Shown here: in pieces, positions 47,484-60,010 of the stretch
Layout: each line of letters starts with the position of its first letter
Position numbering within the stretch: the stretch's first letter is position 1
Assembly: GCF_018446385.1 (NCBI RefSeq)
Contig: NC_056000.1
Span: forward strand, 47,834,722-47,898,721
Length of the DNA stretch: 64,000 bases
Source of the DNA: Zingiber officinale
Lineage: Eukaryota; Streptophyta; Magnoliopsida; Zingiberales; Zingiberaceae
Reading direction: 5' to 3'
Notes under the pieces: model-generated
The model's database searches: none
What the model was told of the DNA's origin: nothing
Seen by the model: the letters and a program-made list of their open reading frames with translations, nothing else
Position numbers and translations under genes: made by a program

Positions 47484-49295
47484 TTAGAATAATGTTCGTT
47501 TTATTAATATCGTTTTTCTTTTTGCTCCCCCTGGATCATAGTCTCGATATGGTCTATCGAGGTAGTGTATTTGATCTTTCGGGATCCAATATTGGCCAAG
47601 TCCAACTTGACTAATCAATTTGGACTTGGAGACCCATGCTTGCATTGTTTTTCTATTTGCTCTTTGTACAAGAGATAAATAAGATTTATATTTTTTCTTT
47701 GGTTTAAATCCTAGACCAGTTCTATTGTAAACGACTCTTTGTGTCCCAAGAATTAGGTCAAGATTCTTGGAACCTAAAGAAAACCGTTCTAGTGTTTTCT
47801 CTAGATCCTTGACTTGAATTCTCAGGCTGGAATTCTCTTCTTTAAGTTTTTGGACTTGAGTTGAATTTCCAGTCTGAACTGGTTCAGTCAAAGATTCGGA
47901 GTTAGTCACTTCTTTAAGGACTTCTACTTCCTTTAGAAGTGACTTGACTCTAAGGTTTGATTTAGCTAATTTTCGTAACAAATAATTAATTAAATTATTG
48001 AGTCGAGAGATACTTACAGAGAGATCGGGCCCTTCGGAAACGGATACGGATCCGTGGCTTCGCTCGGACTCGGCCTCCGACTCGCTTTCACTCTCGGACA
48101 GGTTGATTTGGTCCTGGGCCATCAGCGCTAGTAAACTCGCCTGATCGAGTTCGTCGTCGTCGTCTTCTGAGGAAGATTCATCCCATGTCGCCTTCAGGGT
48201 CTTCTTCCTTCTCTTCTTCTTTGCTTCCTTTTGGTTAGGGTAGTTGGCCTTGATGTGCCCCTTCTGGTTGCATCCGTAGCAGATCACCTCAAATTTTACC
48301 TTAGAATTCGGTTGAGCCTCCTTGGATTGGACTGCCTTCTTTAGGTCCCGCTTGTTGAAACCTTTCTTCTTCTTGTAGAGTCTTTTCACAAGGTTCATGA
48401 GTTCAATGGTTAGTTCATTGTCTTCTTCATCTAAGTCGATTTCTGCTTCCGACTCCTGTTCGGTTCTTCGTCGTGATCTTGATTCACGAGCTCCACCGGT
48501 ACCTGCAAGCAAAGCAATTCCTTTCTCAGAAGGCTTTGTATTAGTCTGCTCATGAAGTTCGAATTATGAAAATAGCTCGTCTAATCTAATTGAAGATAAA
48601 TCTTTGGAGACTTTGTAGGCATCTACCATTGATGCCCACAATGTACTCCTAGGAAAAGATGTGAGTGCATACCTTATGATGTCTCTATTCTCGACCTTTT
48701 GACCGATTGCGTGGAGGGAGTTTAGGATGTCTTGTATCCATGCGTGGAGTTGACAGGCCGTCTCATCTTCCTGCATTTTTAGGTTATACAATTTATTAAG
48801 CAACAAGTCACGTTTACTTACTTTTGTGTCGGAGGTTCCCTTGTGGAGTTCGATCAGCTTCTCCCAAAGCTCTTTTGCGCTGGAGAATGGTCCAACTCTG
48901 TTGAGTTCCTCCTTGGTCAGTCTGCATTGGAGGGTGCATGTTGCTCTGGCATCAATTTCCACCTTTTTGATTAGGGTCGGTTCCCATTTTTCGCAGGGTG
49001 TTGGCTTGCCGTTTTCGTCGGATGGTAGTTGTAGTTTGGTCTTGATTATCATCCACGTATCGAACTGAGTCTTGAGGAAGGTTTCCATTCACCCCTTCCA
49101 ATATCCGAAGTCTTCTCCGGAGAAGAGTGGGGACGAACAGTGCTGAAACCTTTTTGTTGGGCCATTTAAAATCCTGAACGACAAAAACAATAAAACCGGT
49201 TCCAAGACTGGGTCTTGGATTAGCAGTGCGGGAGAAATAAGGGAAAACGAGCTCGAGTGGTATTGTACCAACCTCGAGCAAAACCGATTCGACAA
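47484..49295 (-). mobile_element. Gag region of element C
   Basis: The N-terminal part resembles plant Copia gag (UBN2-type, with WEKLIELHKGTSDTK and Leu-rich helical segments). The C-terminal part carries a CCHC zinc knuckle (CYGCNQKGHIKANYP, with Tyr close to the usual final Cys), then acidic Ser/Glu-rich and coiled-coil-like stretches. Treated as a fossil part. It looks close to whole. Confidence 0.8.
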
Positions 49296-49418
49296 AACAA
49301 TTAGAATGTAGCTATTAAGTTAATTCTAATTTGACTCCGAAAAATCTGAAAATACCACGAAAAAAATATTTTGAATAGTGGTTGCACTGATTCAAAACGA
49401 CCCCGCTCTGATACCAAT

Positions 49419-50661
49419 TGTTGGATCGAAAAGCGCTAGAGGGAGGGGGGGTGAATAGCGCTCGCGGCTATTTCGTTCGTTTCGGAATCGTAAAAGCAGT
49501 CGATTAAATAAACGTAGCGGAATAAAAACAAACACACAAACACAAGGGATTTACTTCGTTCGGAGCCTGTAGCGACTCCTACTCGAAGGCCCGCGATCCT
49601 TGATCGCTTTCCGTGGGCAACAACTATAAGCACGAAATTATTACAAGCTAAATACAATTTAAAACAGTAATTAAAAATACCAACGACACTTAGGAAATAT
49701 CAGATTTGGAGCTCCGGGTCGTCGGGAAGTATTCGCAGCACTTCTGGGTCGTCTCGTTGACAGCACGTTAAAGAAAGGTTGCTTAGAGGAAGTTATCTCG
49801 AGTTGCTGGTCGAGTGCTGCTTTTATACAGTGCTCAAGGCGCCTTGAAATTCATTCAAGGCACCTCCAGGAGGGCCGAGTCGCCCGCGTGGATCAAGCCT
49901 GAACTGGTCATGACTTATCCCTTCAAGGCACCTTCATCCACCAGTCCAAGGCGCCTTGAGCTTCTTTCAAGGCGCCACCAAGCTTGCTTCGTGGACAGCT
50001 CAGCTTTGCATCCGAGGCGCCTCCAAGCTCCATAGAGGCACCTTGGACACTGTTCATCCGAGGCTAAGTTGTGCTCCTTTGGTCCTGCAAAAAGTGTCAG
50101 TCCCAAACACATACCCTGCAAAACAAAGTTAGCACAAAACAATATAGATATGATAATAGAATATGATGACAGTCTCCGGACTATCCGGGTCTGACTTCAG
50201 ATTTCCGACCGGAAACCCTAAGTCGACCCGACGCCTACTGTTCCCTCTACGGGGAACACGTCCTCACCTACTCCACTCAGGAGATTTACCTGTTGCCAGT
50301 GCGATCCTCCAGATCGACTGGACTTTTGCTCGGTGCTCGATGCTTCCGGACTTTCTGTTGGACTTCTGCTTCCCGGCTGGTCCAGTCTTTCACCTGGTTC
50401 GCGATACCAGGACTTTCCACCTAGGGTTACCCCCTAGGACTTTTGCTTGAAGCACTCGACCTACCAAGACTTTCCGCATAGAGTTACCACCCCCTATGAC
50501 CTAGGGTTACCACCCCCTAGGGTTTTCACTTGCCTAACCACAGCTAGAACTTTTCCTGAAACACTTAAACAGACTTGTTAGATCACAACATAACCTTAAC
50601 TTTGAATCCTTTGCCATTATCAAAACTTAGGTTCGATCGTCGGATGCTTCCCGCACCAACA
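49419..50661 (-). repeat. 5' LTR of element C
   Basis: This is 1243 bp and nearly identical to 41721-42981 apart from scattered transitions and one indel in the GGCGCC palindrome cluster (about 49833-50045). The TATA box complement is at about 49815-49827. Confidence 0.92.
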
Positions 50662-51628
50662 TATGCTAGGCAATGAGGAGTCCCAACAAGTTATGGTTGA
50701 TCAGATATTGGGCATGAGAACCCTATACTTGTGCTAAGTTATGGTCAGTCAATCAATCAAGTGATTGATTGTGCTAGAGCCCAATCGATCAGTTGATCGA
50801 TTGGGAAAGTGCTATGAACAAAGGCGGCCCAATTGATCAGATGATCTATTAGGGCTAATCGATTGGTAGCCATTCTCACTAGCACAGAAAGGTTCCTAAT
50901 CAATCAACCGATCGATTGAGCTACTCCCCAATCGATCAGTTGATCGATTGAGTTGGGTTTTCTAGCAAGATCGTGAGGTTGCCAGAATCGATTGATCAAT
51001 CGATTTTGAGTCTTCTGTGAGAGCACAGAAGCACTTTGAATCGATCATTTGATCGATTGAAGTCTCCCCAATCGATTCGATTGGGATATGATGATTATGT
51101 AGGTTACGAGCTTTGGACAGCTGTGATCGTTAGGATCTGACGTGACAATTGATTGAAAGCTCTAAAAGCTCAGATACAAAGGCGATAGTGAGTTCAAAAT
51201 ACGACATCACTTCTCCGCAACACTTCATCGATTCTTATCCACCATTGTCGCCGATTCTTGAAGCTTCTTGGAGATAAGTGTTGCTGAACTTCCAAGGTCC
51301 AAGAGGTGATTACAAGCTACAAGAGATCAAGCAAGAAGAGGTTTTATTGTGTTTGTGTACATTTACTTCTTGTTTTGAGTTGTATTCTTGTGTAAGCTTG
51401 GAAGAGGTTTCTCCACCTCCAGATTGTTCCAAGAATGAGTGTTTTCATAGTGAAGAGTGTGCTCGGGTGTGGATCCTTAGATTAGTTGCCTTATCTTGAG
51501 GTAGATACTAACTAAATCCTTTGTGTTAGCATTAGAGGAGTTTGCTTCATGTTTTCCACTGTAAATCATCATTGATGAAGCGAGACGAGCTATTCAACCC
51601 CCTCATCTAGCTCTGGAGTGTCCCAACA

Positions 51629-53460
51629 ACTTGAAGTCCGACCGAGTTTATAAGGAGAGTTGCTTTACACTTATCTTCTGTGCACATGAGAGACGACATA
51701 TTGAACTAGGTAAATCTAATCGGAGTTATTACTGACAGAATATATAAAAGAGGACTGACATATGAGAAAACTCATAGGGTCAACCAGTAGTGGGATCGAG
51801 CGATCATATGCTGAAAGATTTGCATTGAGTGGGAAACTGGGCCCTTTATTCTGGCTAGATTTATGACCGACCTAGTTTGTGATAGGTCAGGCTTCTCTTA
51901 AACTTGGTCGGCTATCGACTGCTCGGATATATGATAGATGCCCTTGTTGAATAAGTGAATGGAGAAGAAATGGAAGAGGAAAGAGGCTCCATTGTGAATG
52001 AGACTTTAGTCCCATATTGAAAGTTTCAAGGCATTTTTATTGGTTTATATTGATTCACATATATTGAGGATGTGAATAAATGCATGGGGAGAGACTCTCT
52101 CTCTCACGCGTGGGTGCGCAGGGGGGTGCAAATCCAGGGACCCGGATTGCACTGAACCAAGTTGACTCGTGTGCCAGCGAGACCTACGCACATGAATGCC
52201 AGACCGGCCGGGGCAAAATTTGCCCAAGTGGAACAACCAACATTATTAGCCTATTAAGATCATTAACTCTGGTCATTGATCCGAGCTCCTATATAAGGAG
52301 GCTCGGATCATAGGCAGAAGACACAACAAGCAAAGCAAAGGCTCGTGCAACTCCTGCTCGGCGGAGTGCCCGTGATAGCAATCGGGTGTCACTCAGTTCG
52401 CCGTGACCACTAGTGCTTGGTGGAGTGCACGGTCAACTTTCCTATTTCAAGGAAACTACGACTCGCAGGCCTTGGTCAGCTCGCCCGGTCGGTTTCTTCA
52501 CCCGACCGTTAGACTTCTTTGCTCGCTCGGGATCTGTCACCCGGTCTGTCTGCTCGACCCGACTGACCACTCTTGCTCGGCCTGACTGCCTCGTCCGACC
52601 GGTCTCTCCTGCTCGGCCAGTCTGCCTCCTCCGACCGGTCTCTCTTGCTTGGCCTGTCTGCCTCATCCGACCGGCCTCACTGCTCGGACGCTCTGCTACT
52701 CAGTCACTCTGAGGTAGGAACTTGGATAAAAACCAGCCCCTGCTGATAGCCTGAGATCATCTACTCAAGTCAACTCAACTGTAAGTTGAATTTAAATTAT
52801 GTGTAATTTTAAATTCAGCTAAGTTCCTAAAATCTCCGACAACAGATTGTTTGTGTCCAACAGTCCTTAATACATTAGGTCTCTTAGGTCCGACTGACTT
52901 ATGGGCCGATCATCCTCATTATGAAGGCCCTAGCGCTGAACGAAGAGTAAAATCCTACTGAGAGTGACACTTTGGCTGCCACCTCCTCTTGATTTTGATT
53001 GCCACGTCATCTTGACATTGACTGCCATGTCATATCCGGGTCCACCCGTAACATCCGATAAAAATCTTGTATATACATATGTTTTGATAACCTGGATATC
53101 CACTTCTTGCGGTCCGACTAGTCCTAGGGTGGAGGACCTTCCCTGCTTTGCCCATTGGATCCTGAGATTCTAACACAAGGTGATTCGGAGATGGCCTTGC
53201 TATGTTTCTAAGTTAATAGACCCTATAGATATCTCATTCGTTGATGATAATACTTTGCTCAACCTCAATAGAACTTCATGTCGCCGTTGTTTGCTTAGGT
53301 TGCATCGACAACGCTAGTTTTTGAGAAATGTATGATAGTCTCTTTTTCGACTCAAGGTATGTGCAATTTCACTTTGAAAGACAACAAGGTTATAACTATT
53401 GAGAAGTCGACTAACAAACTCTTTAGAAAAATAATTCACCTCAAATTTTCAGTCGATGAA
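51629..53460 (-). repeat. Dispersed LTR-like repeat, family G (right part and another copy start)
   Basis: Sequence after element A resumes the GACCGACC / GGTCGGCTAT style seen at 21100-21700. It is interrupted by solo LTR H and continues to about 53000 (AGGTCCGACTGAC, GAAGGCCCTAGCGCTGAACGAAG). A segment at 53340-53455 matches the start of copy 2 (24385-24500). No coding remains were recognised. Confidence 0.45.
51945..52862 (+). mobile_element. Probable solo LTR H
   Basis: Terminal TGTTGAATAAG ... TCCAACA are near inverted repeats. The flanks are GCCCT (51940-51944) and GTCCT (52863-52867), four of five matching. A plus-strand TATA box (CCTATATAAGGAGG) sits at about 52290. Positions 52540-52690 hold about three 42-bp units of the GACTGCCTCGTCCGACCGG type. 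No internal region is present. An alternative right end at CCGACAACA (about 52852) has no matching duplication. Confidence 0.55.
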
Positions 53461-54500
53461 AAAAAAAATATCTCCTTTAATATTTAATCTTTCTCATATA
53501 ATTTCAAAGGAACACTGTACTAGACAAATACTCCTTATGAATGATCACTTTCTAAAATATATAGAACTATTTCATAAGGATAATTAAGTGACGATTTTAT
53601 CTTTACTATAAATAGGTATAAGAGCATTCAGCTTGGGCTTCCAAGGTAGATGACGTGTCAAATAGGATGAGCTCTCTTACAGTAGTGATAGAAGTGACTC
53701 GCCATTCCTTTATATTTTTATATTTTTTAAATGAAATTATTTTATAATTTGATAACAACTCTGTTTTTTTTTTTTAAAAAAAAATCAATAAAATATAAAA
53801 TTAGTGGGATCCGTAAAAATGTTGTTGAAAGGTTTGTTTGATAGAGAGATCAGCGAGATTTTTTACTTTAATTTGTTATTAGAGTTATAAAAAAATTTTA
53901 TCACGAGAGATGCTATATTTTCTTTTGCCCCTAGGATATGCATGGTATGGTACGATGTTAAATGGTAGGATGAAATACCCAATAGTTCGATTTTCTCATA
54001 GAGCATATCAAATGCTTGCGCACGGTGCTTGATTTAGTCATGATGTCGGGCTACCCATATTTAGAATTAATGAAATGACATGAGCTAGGTGCCTCGTTAA
54101 AAAAATGGTACAAGTTTCCGTGATTTTACTTTGGTTTTGATATTTATATTCTTTTTGTTTTTTTAAAAAATATTTTGTAGTGTTTATATTGTTCTATTGT
54201 TTAAGATTTGCAATGATCCTTACCATTTTTTGTTTTCAATTATATTTGTAAATATTTTTAAGATTTTTAAAATATTTTTCTACTTACTTTTTTTGTCATA
54301 GGAAGGCATGCCAATGGAGCCAGCCGTGGCAAGGCCCATTGACACCTGAACCGGCTTGCACTGACCGGAATCACTAGGCCTATTTATTGCTCTCTTGCAC
54401 AGCAAGAAACCCCTTCCTCAAGCCTATTTCCTTCTTCGTCCATTCCTCCCCGTTAGGTTCATCTCCGAGACCTAGCGATCGAAGGAACTAGCTAAGCGCA
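53461..54500. other. AT-rich intergenic DNA and PAG1 promoter/leader
   Basis: No gene or recognised repeat lies in 53461-54300. The stretch from about 54305 is richer in GC and probably holds the promoter and 5' UTR of the proteasome gene (CCTATTTATTGCTCTC at about 54378 is the closest TATA-like stretch). Confidence 0.4.
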
Positions 54501-57500
54501 ATGAGCAGCATCGGCACAGGCTACGATCTCTCTGTCACCACCTTCTCCCCCGATGGGAGAGTCTTCCAGATCGAGTACGCCGCCAAAGCTGTCGACAACA
54601 GCGGGTCCGTTCGATCTACCTTCCCTCCCTTTTTCAGTAGATTTTGCGTCGATCCATTTTAGGGCCTTTTTTTCCCCTTCTACTGTTTTCGGTGTTTAGC
54701 TGCAATAAAGTTGTTTTTTTTTTTGTGTGCGTGTGTGTTTGTTTTCACTGCAGAACTGTGATTGGGATCAAATGTAAGGATGGGATTGTGCTGGTATGGT
54801 TCTTCGAAATTGGTTTTCCTTTCCTGTTCTTATGCTGCTTGCAGTGTAGTAGCTTCATATTTGGTGAAAATTAGGGTGTGGAGAAGCTAATCTCATCGAA
54901 GATGATGTTACCGGGATCTAATCGGAGAATTCATGCTGTTCACCGCCATTCTGGCATGGTAAACTTATGAATATGTCTCCATTACTTTTTTCCCTTCACC
55001 TATAGGCATCTCTCGTTTTGCTTCAGATTGTGATGGTACAATGATTTCATTAACTTTCTTAATCACGCGGCAGTGCAGGGATTATATACTATACAGTTGA
55101 ACTGTGTAGGACTTGAGACTTGGTCTACCATCCCTGCAATTTTTCCAAGAGTTGTGGATATCTTGGATTTATTATTAAGGAGATATTGATGAAAATATCA
55201 TTAATCGAATAATGAATATGTTCTAGATTCTTAATGCGCTGTCTATGTTCCTAGCAAATAGGTTACACATGCTTTTCAGTTGTTTTTTCTTATCATAAAT
55301 AATGGTCTATATACTCATAACAATGTCACACAAATACCAACATACTGTTTCCCTTATTATGGTCATACCCTTAGTTTTAGAATTTTGATTTTATCTCTTA
55401 TTTCCTTTTTGAATGGTATCTTGTAATTGTATTCATATTTTGTTGGGACGATGTTTTATTTCATATTTTCAACATTCATGTGAAAATTAAATTTAGCAGA
55501 GTATTATAGGGAATATACAACATTCCCTAAAGAAATTTGAAAAATTGAAATTTCTTTAGTCACATATTGATATATTGCACAAAGGCTAAATTGTTAATTT
55601 AAAACCTGACCATGAATGCAGGCTGTGGCTGGCTTAGCAGCTGATGGAAGGCAAATTGTTGCGCGAGCAAAATCTGAAGCAGCTAGTTATGAGAGGTCAG
55701 TTATGTGCGATCCTGTGAATTCATTAGACAATAGTTAGATGATCCTTAAAACATAAATAGATTGTATTAATCGATGTTAGCTAATCAGAACTGTTTTTTT
55801 ACTAGTTTGGCATATATTCTATGTTTTGTGATGTACAGAGTATATGGGGAAGCCATACCTGTCAAGGAACTAGCAGATCGTGTTGCGAGTTATGTTCATC
55901 TTTGTACACTCTATTGGTGGCTCAGGTAGGATTGAGGTGCTTTGTATTTGGTGGTGCTTATCTGAAGATTAATGGAAATACTTCCTTCTATTTATTCAAT
56001 TCCATATAACAGGACTATGTTTTATTCAGGCCTTTCGGCTGTGGGATTATTCTTGGTGGTTATGACAGAGAGGGACCTCAGTTATATATGATCGAACCCT
56101 CTGGAATATCATATGTGAGTTCTCATAGTTGTATATTAGTCTTAATTTGAGCCTTGCATTCAATTACAGATTACAATTTTCTCCACAATCCTTTTATGAA
56201 AATTCTCATGGTATATGTTAAATACTGCTCTTTTCATACTTCTAATAGTTTTTCTTTTGAGTGACTCTGTGTGAATGCATTACTGATATTGTTCAACATT
56301 GCCAAATTTATTGAAGTACCTAAAACTTCTATTTGTTGAATGCTTACCTACAGAGATACTTTGGTGCTGCTATTGGAAAAGGAAGACAGGCTGCCAAAAC
56401 GTAAGAAAAATGGCAAATATAAATACTATTCATGAATGGTTTGATTTGCAAGTCATTTGATGAAAATTACTATCTTCATCACCTGTAAATTAACAATTTT
56501 CATAATTAATATATAGGCATTGAACTTTAAGTGGCATCTTACCTGTTTTTTCTGCATTTCCAACCTAACAATATATGCGAAACCCTGCCTTGAAAAAAAT
56601 CAGAACCAGATGGGCTACTAGGTAGGTGCACTTTGAAGATCAGAAATTTAAAAAATGGAAAAACTAGTTTAACCACTTTATATAAATAGTTTTATGAACA
56701 TAAGAATTAAGCGATTAATTGAACTGGTGACCCAAACCTTCATAAACTGCTAAAATTGAGACTTATGTCCTATATTTTATTTGTTGTTGAACAGTTGATA
56801 TGCGCCTATCTACTGTATACTCTGGCTTGTGAAACCTTCCAAGTCCAAATATTATAAGCTACATATTTTAAAACCTCCTTTTCATCATTTTTCAAAATCA
56901 CATATATCGACTCTAGTGGTTCTGATACCATGTGCATCCAGTTTTTCTCTTCAATGTCTCTTTTGCCATGGCATTTATAAATTAGGGCTTGAGATTGGTG
57001 AGTGTGTGCAGATTTTAAAGACAATGGAAGGGAAAGAGAAAGATACAAAGTCCTATGTAATGTAGAATTGTATACAATGAGTGGACAATAAAAAAGCCTT
57101 AGGTATCAATCATTGATTTCATCTGTATTGGGGTACTTATTATTTCAAACTAATAGCAATAAACTAGTTGCTTTTTTTAACTTTTACTGCTTTTATGAAG
57201 TATGTCAGTTTTCTGGATTACATCTTTTGTTAACTATTTTACATTGGCAAAGATTTACTTTGTTAAATTGGTTACTAAATGCTTAATGTTTACTATATAA
57301 TGTTGTTAACTATATGTTTTACTTTTTGGTCAATATTTATTCTTTAGGACCTAGTAAGTTACTCTTTTTGATATTAATTTTAATAATTATGGTTTACATA
57401 TCCAAAATTAAGTACGTTTTTGACTTTCTGTCCTAAATGGTTGTAATAAATATGCAATTGGATCATTAATTGAGAAGGTCCAATTAGTTAGTATGGCCAG

Positions 57501-58854
57501 GCAGATGCCTCAAATTGACCTGCAATTTGGCTACCAACCCATCTAGTGAACTAGTGATCTGGAGCTTGCCCAGTTCAATTTTTTATTTAATTTTTATAAC
57601 TATGCTTAATGTTCCTACTTTTGTTTTACCCAGAGAAATAGAGAAGTTGAAGCTTTCTGAGATGACCTGCAGAGAAGGAGTTATTGAAGTAGCCAAGATG
57701 TAAATTTCCTATTTTCCCCTGTTTTCTCTTAGGATGGTTTAATGATTTCGGCTATTTATCTCAATTAAATACAATACTTTAGGATGCTAGGAGAAAGAAG
57801 TTGTGTAACTACGTTTTGCTCAATGTCCCAAAGGAGGAGATTGAAAGATTTCCTTTCGATTTCTCGATACATTATTCCTCAGTAGAACTTTTACAAATTG
57901 TCTTTTGCCTATCTTCCCTGTTATGGAATGCAGAATCTATGCAGTGCACGATGAAGCAAAGGACAAAGCATTTGAGTTAGAAATGAGTTGGGTCTGCGAT
58001 GAATCAAACCACCAACATCAGAAGGTTATTTTTCTTGATTTATGTAGTACTCTAATGGTGTGTTCCTATATGGAAAAGAAGTCAATTAGGCAATGAAGTG
58101 ACCGATTTTTCCAGATTCACTTTTTTCTATTTCCTTTGATGAAAGAGCGAACTCTTTCCTTCGGTCATAATCTTTTTCTTTTCTACTTTATTCCGTATCA
58201 TATGCTTTACCATGAAATTTTTATGTAGAAAGGTAATTTAGTTTGGTTTCATATCTTGAGAATGTAAATATCAATCTATCAAGTCTTATGTGGAGCAACC
58301 TAGTGAATCTGCCATTGGCTGGCTTAGGTAGTAATAGCAAACTTGTCACCAGTAACAGTAGATACGTTGGTCTGTTAATCAGCTCTCATTGTTTGCCATT
58401 TATTTTTCTATGAAGTTTTATTCAGCGAAAAAGGTGAAACAATTTTGTGAAAACCTTCCTGTTGCTCGCCTGAAGAATACCTAGTGGACTATGCATGTCT
58501 GATGTCTCTTCGTGTTCTTCTTCTTTTTTAAAATACAAGAATGAGCTACAAATTTACTTGTCTGTAATATGTATCCTTCATAGTTCATGTTTGTAGTTAG
58601 TTCTGATGTATTCTATTTGCTTGTTATTCCCTAGTGCACGATGACTGCATGTGAACCAAGCCCCTGTGTTTTTGCTAAATTCTAGTGGAATATTTCTACT
58701 TCATTTCCTTGTTAACTATAGTGAAAATGTTTTGACACGGATTTTTTTTTTGTTTCTCAAACTGTGAAATTTTTTGTCACAGGTTCCAGACGATCTCTTG
58801 GAGCAAGCGAAGGCGGCTGCAAAAGCTGCATTGGAAGAGATGGATGCAGATTAG
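54501..58854 (+). CDS. PAG1: 20S proteasome subunit alpha type-3 (alpha-7)
   Basis: Ten exons fit in phase: 54501-54604, 54754-54793, 54875-54958, 55622-55695, 55839-55925, 56030-56114, 56354-56400, 57634-57699, 57934-58024, 58783-58854. They give 249 aa, exactly the length of the Arabidopsis protein and very close to it throughout. The N-terminus has the alpha-subunit signature ([20 protein letters not shown]), followed by [66 protein letters not shown], and an acidic C-terminus ending EEMDAD. Alpha-7 is one of seven structural subunits of the outer rings of the 20S core that gate the chamber and bind regulatory caps. It has no protease activity of its own. The gene looks fully functional. 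Differences from Arabidopsis are conservative, such as ARAKSEAAS for ARAKSEARS. Confidence 0.97.
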
Positions 58855-59590
58855 GGGCAAGTATTTTGTCAAAATGTATCCACATGTTTCTCAAACATTA
58901 TCAGTTAACTTGATCATTACTGAGGGTTTTGACAAGGAAGAACATTTGCAATTCGTTGTATGTTATCGAATATTTTCGAAACTATTTCAATGGTGTGCTT
59001 TATACACTTGCTCCCAGGTCCCTACGTGATTCAAAATTTCAATGGTGTGCCTGTTTATCCAATATGTAAGGTTAGGAGCTGTTTTTTTTTTTTTAATGTT
59101 TTATTATTAAAAAGAACTTTTTGCACGTAGAATATTGGATGATGCTCGGTATTTGAAAGATTAATTTATATAAAAAAATCATTATTCAATAATCATTTTT
59201 AGCCATTTTCTATTTCTAATATCATCTTTATTTTGATGGTCAATACAATTTTTTTTATCAGTTCGGTTCCAATTAAACAAAAATAATAAAAAGAACTCAG
59301 AATTTCAATCATTTCTTTGTTAAAGATAAGGGTATCTAAAAGTTAATTTTTTGTGAGGTCATGAGTTATGTTTTAAATTTATGTAATAGATTTTAGAATT
59401 AATAAGGTAAAATTTAGATATTTTGATTATTTAAAAAATAAAGAAAAAAAATCAAGTGAAAGAAAAAATATGTATCTATTTATAAAAATTCAAAATCCTG
59501 AAGCCCCGACCCTTTTTTTTTTTTTAAAAAAAAAAAGTATTTTCAAAATTTTTCGAGGGTAAGTTTTGGCATGGAGATATTTTTTACTTA
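58855..59590. other. PAG1 3' UTR and AT-rich intergenic DNA
   Basis: The first 300 bases are probably 3' UTR. The rest is AT-rich with homopolymer A/T runs and shows no gene. Confidence 0.4.
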
Positions 59591-59599
59591 TATTTTATT

Positions 59600-60010
59600 T
59601 TTCTAAAATACTTGCCCGACCGGATCCGGTCCATGTCGGCTCCTAGCCCAACCAAATTTAAACCGGCGGGGGGGGACAAAAACCAAATCCGTCGCCCCGG
59701 TGGAATTAACCAGGATCAAATTAAATTGGCAAGGAATAAAAGAAAATCCAGCCCTCTTCTCGGCTCCAGCTTATACCGTCGCCTCCATTTGCACTTCGGC
59801 AGGGAGCAAGCAGGAGGGCGGCCGCAGCTCATCTCCGCCTCCAAGAGCCCTACTCGTCTCCACTGCCCCTCTGGTGGCCGATTTCCAGATCGGCCGAAGC
59901 GTCGTCGTGTCCTCTCCAGCCTGATACTTCCGTCTTTCCTGTTGTTGGGTGGGTTGGGCTACTTTCCGCCACATTTCTTGAAGCCAAAGATCGGACTTTT
60001 GTAGTGTTTT
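59600..60010 (+). promoter_or_regulatory. Probable promoter and non-coding first exon of the CID-domain gene
   Basis: GC-rich DNA with CT-rich motifs, typical of a plant 5' UTR, appears between two AT-rich regions and precedes the start codon at 61501. A leader intron ending with the acceptor TTTTTGTCAG at 61460 would join it to the coding exon. The donor is not certain. Open frames here match nothing I know. Confidence 0.4.

Larger units (their letters stand above)
41721..50661 (-). mobile_element. Young non-autonomous LTR retroelement C with gag and a second, unusual ORF
   Basis: Exact 5-bp duplications TATGC (41716-41720 and 50662-50666) flank terminal TGTTGG...CCAACA. It reads on the minus strand: 5' LTR 49419-50661, tRNA-Met-type primer-binding site (reverse of GCTCTGATACCA, about 49405-49416), gag (about 47484-49295), a spacer of tandem repeats, a second ORF at 44572-45864, a purine tract at 42982-42997, and the 3' LTR at 41721-42981. 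By hand count the LTRs differ at about 3% of sites plus one indel of about 30 bp, which implies an insertion of roughly a million years at usual grass LTR rates. No protease, integrase or reverse transcriptase is visible. It looks structurally whole, with perhaps one or two breaks in gag. Confidence 0.92.
25275..51628 (+). mobile_element. Gag-only LTR retroelement A (outermost element of the nest, Copia-like), split by B and C
   Basis: The 5' LTR is in two pieces, about 25275-25679 and 36401-37257. The internal region is 37258-41094. The 3' LTR is in two pieces, 41095-41720 and 50667-51628. Both LTRs end in GTGTCCCAACA. The 5' LTR is followed by a primer-binding-site-like TGGTATAAGAG at about 37260, and the 3' LTR is preceded by a purine tract (AAAAAGGGAGAGA). 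The first few hundred bases of the 5' LTR are missing. The internal region shows only gag-like content, with no protease, integrase or reverse transcriptase that I can see. It is an old fossil with several breaks. The elements at 25680-36395 and 41721-50661 inserted later. Confidence 0.8.

Noticed and set aside
59612-60004. A 130-codon open frame in the GC-rich block
   Set aside because: It most likely lies in the promoter and 5' UTR of the CID-domain gene. There is no conserved domain and no good continuation into the next exon.
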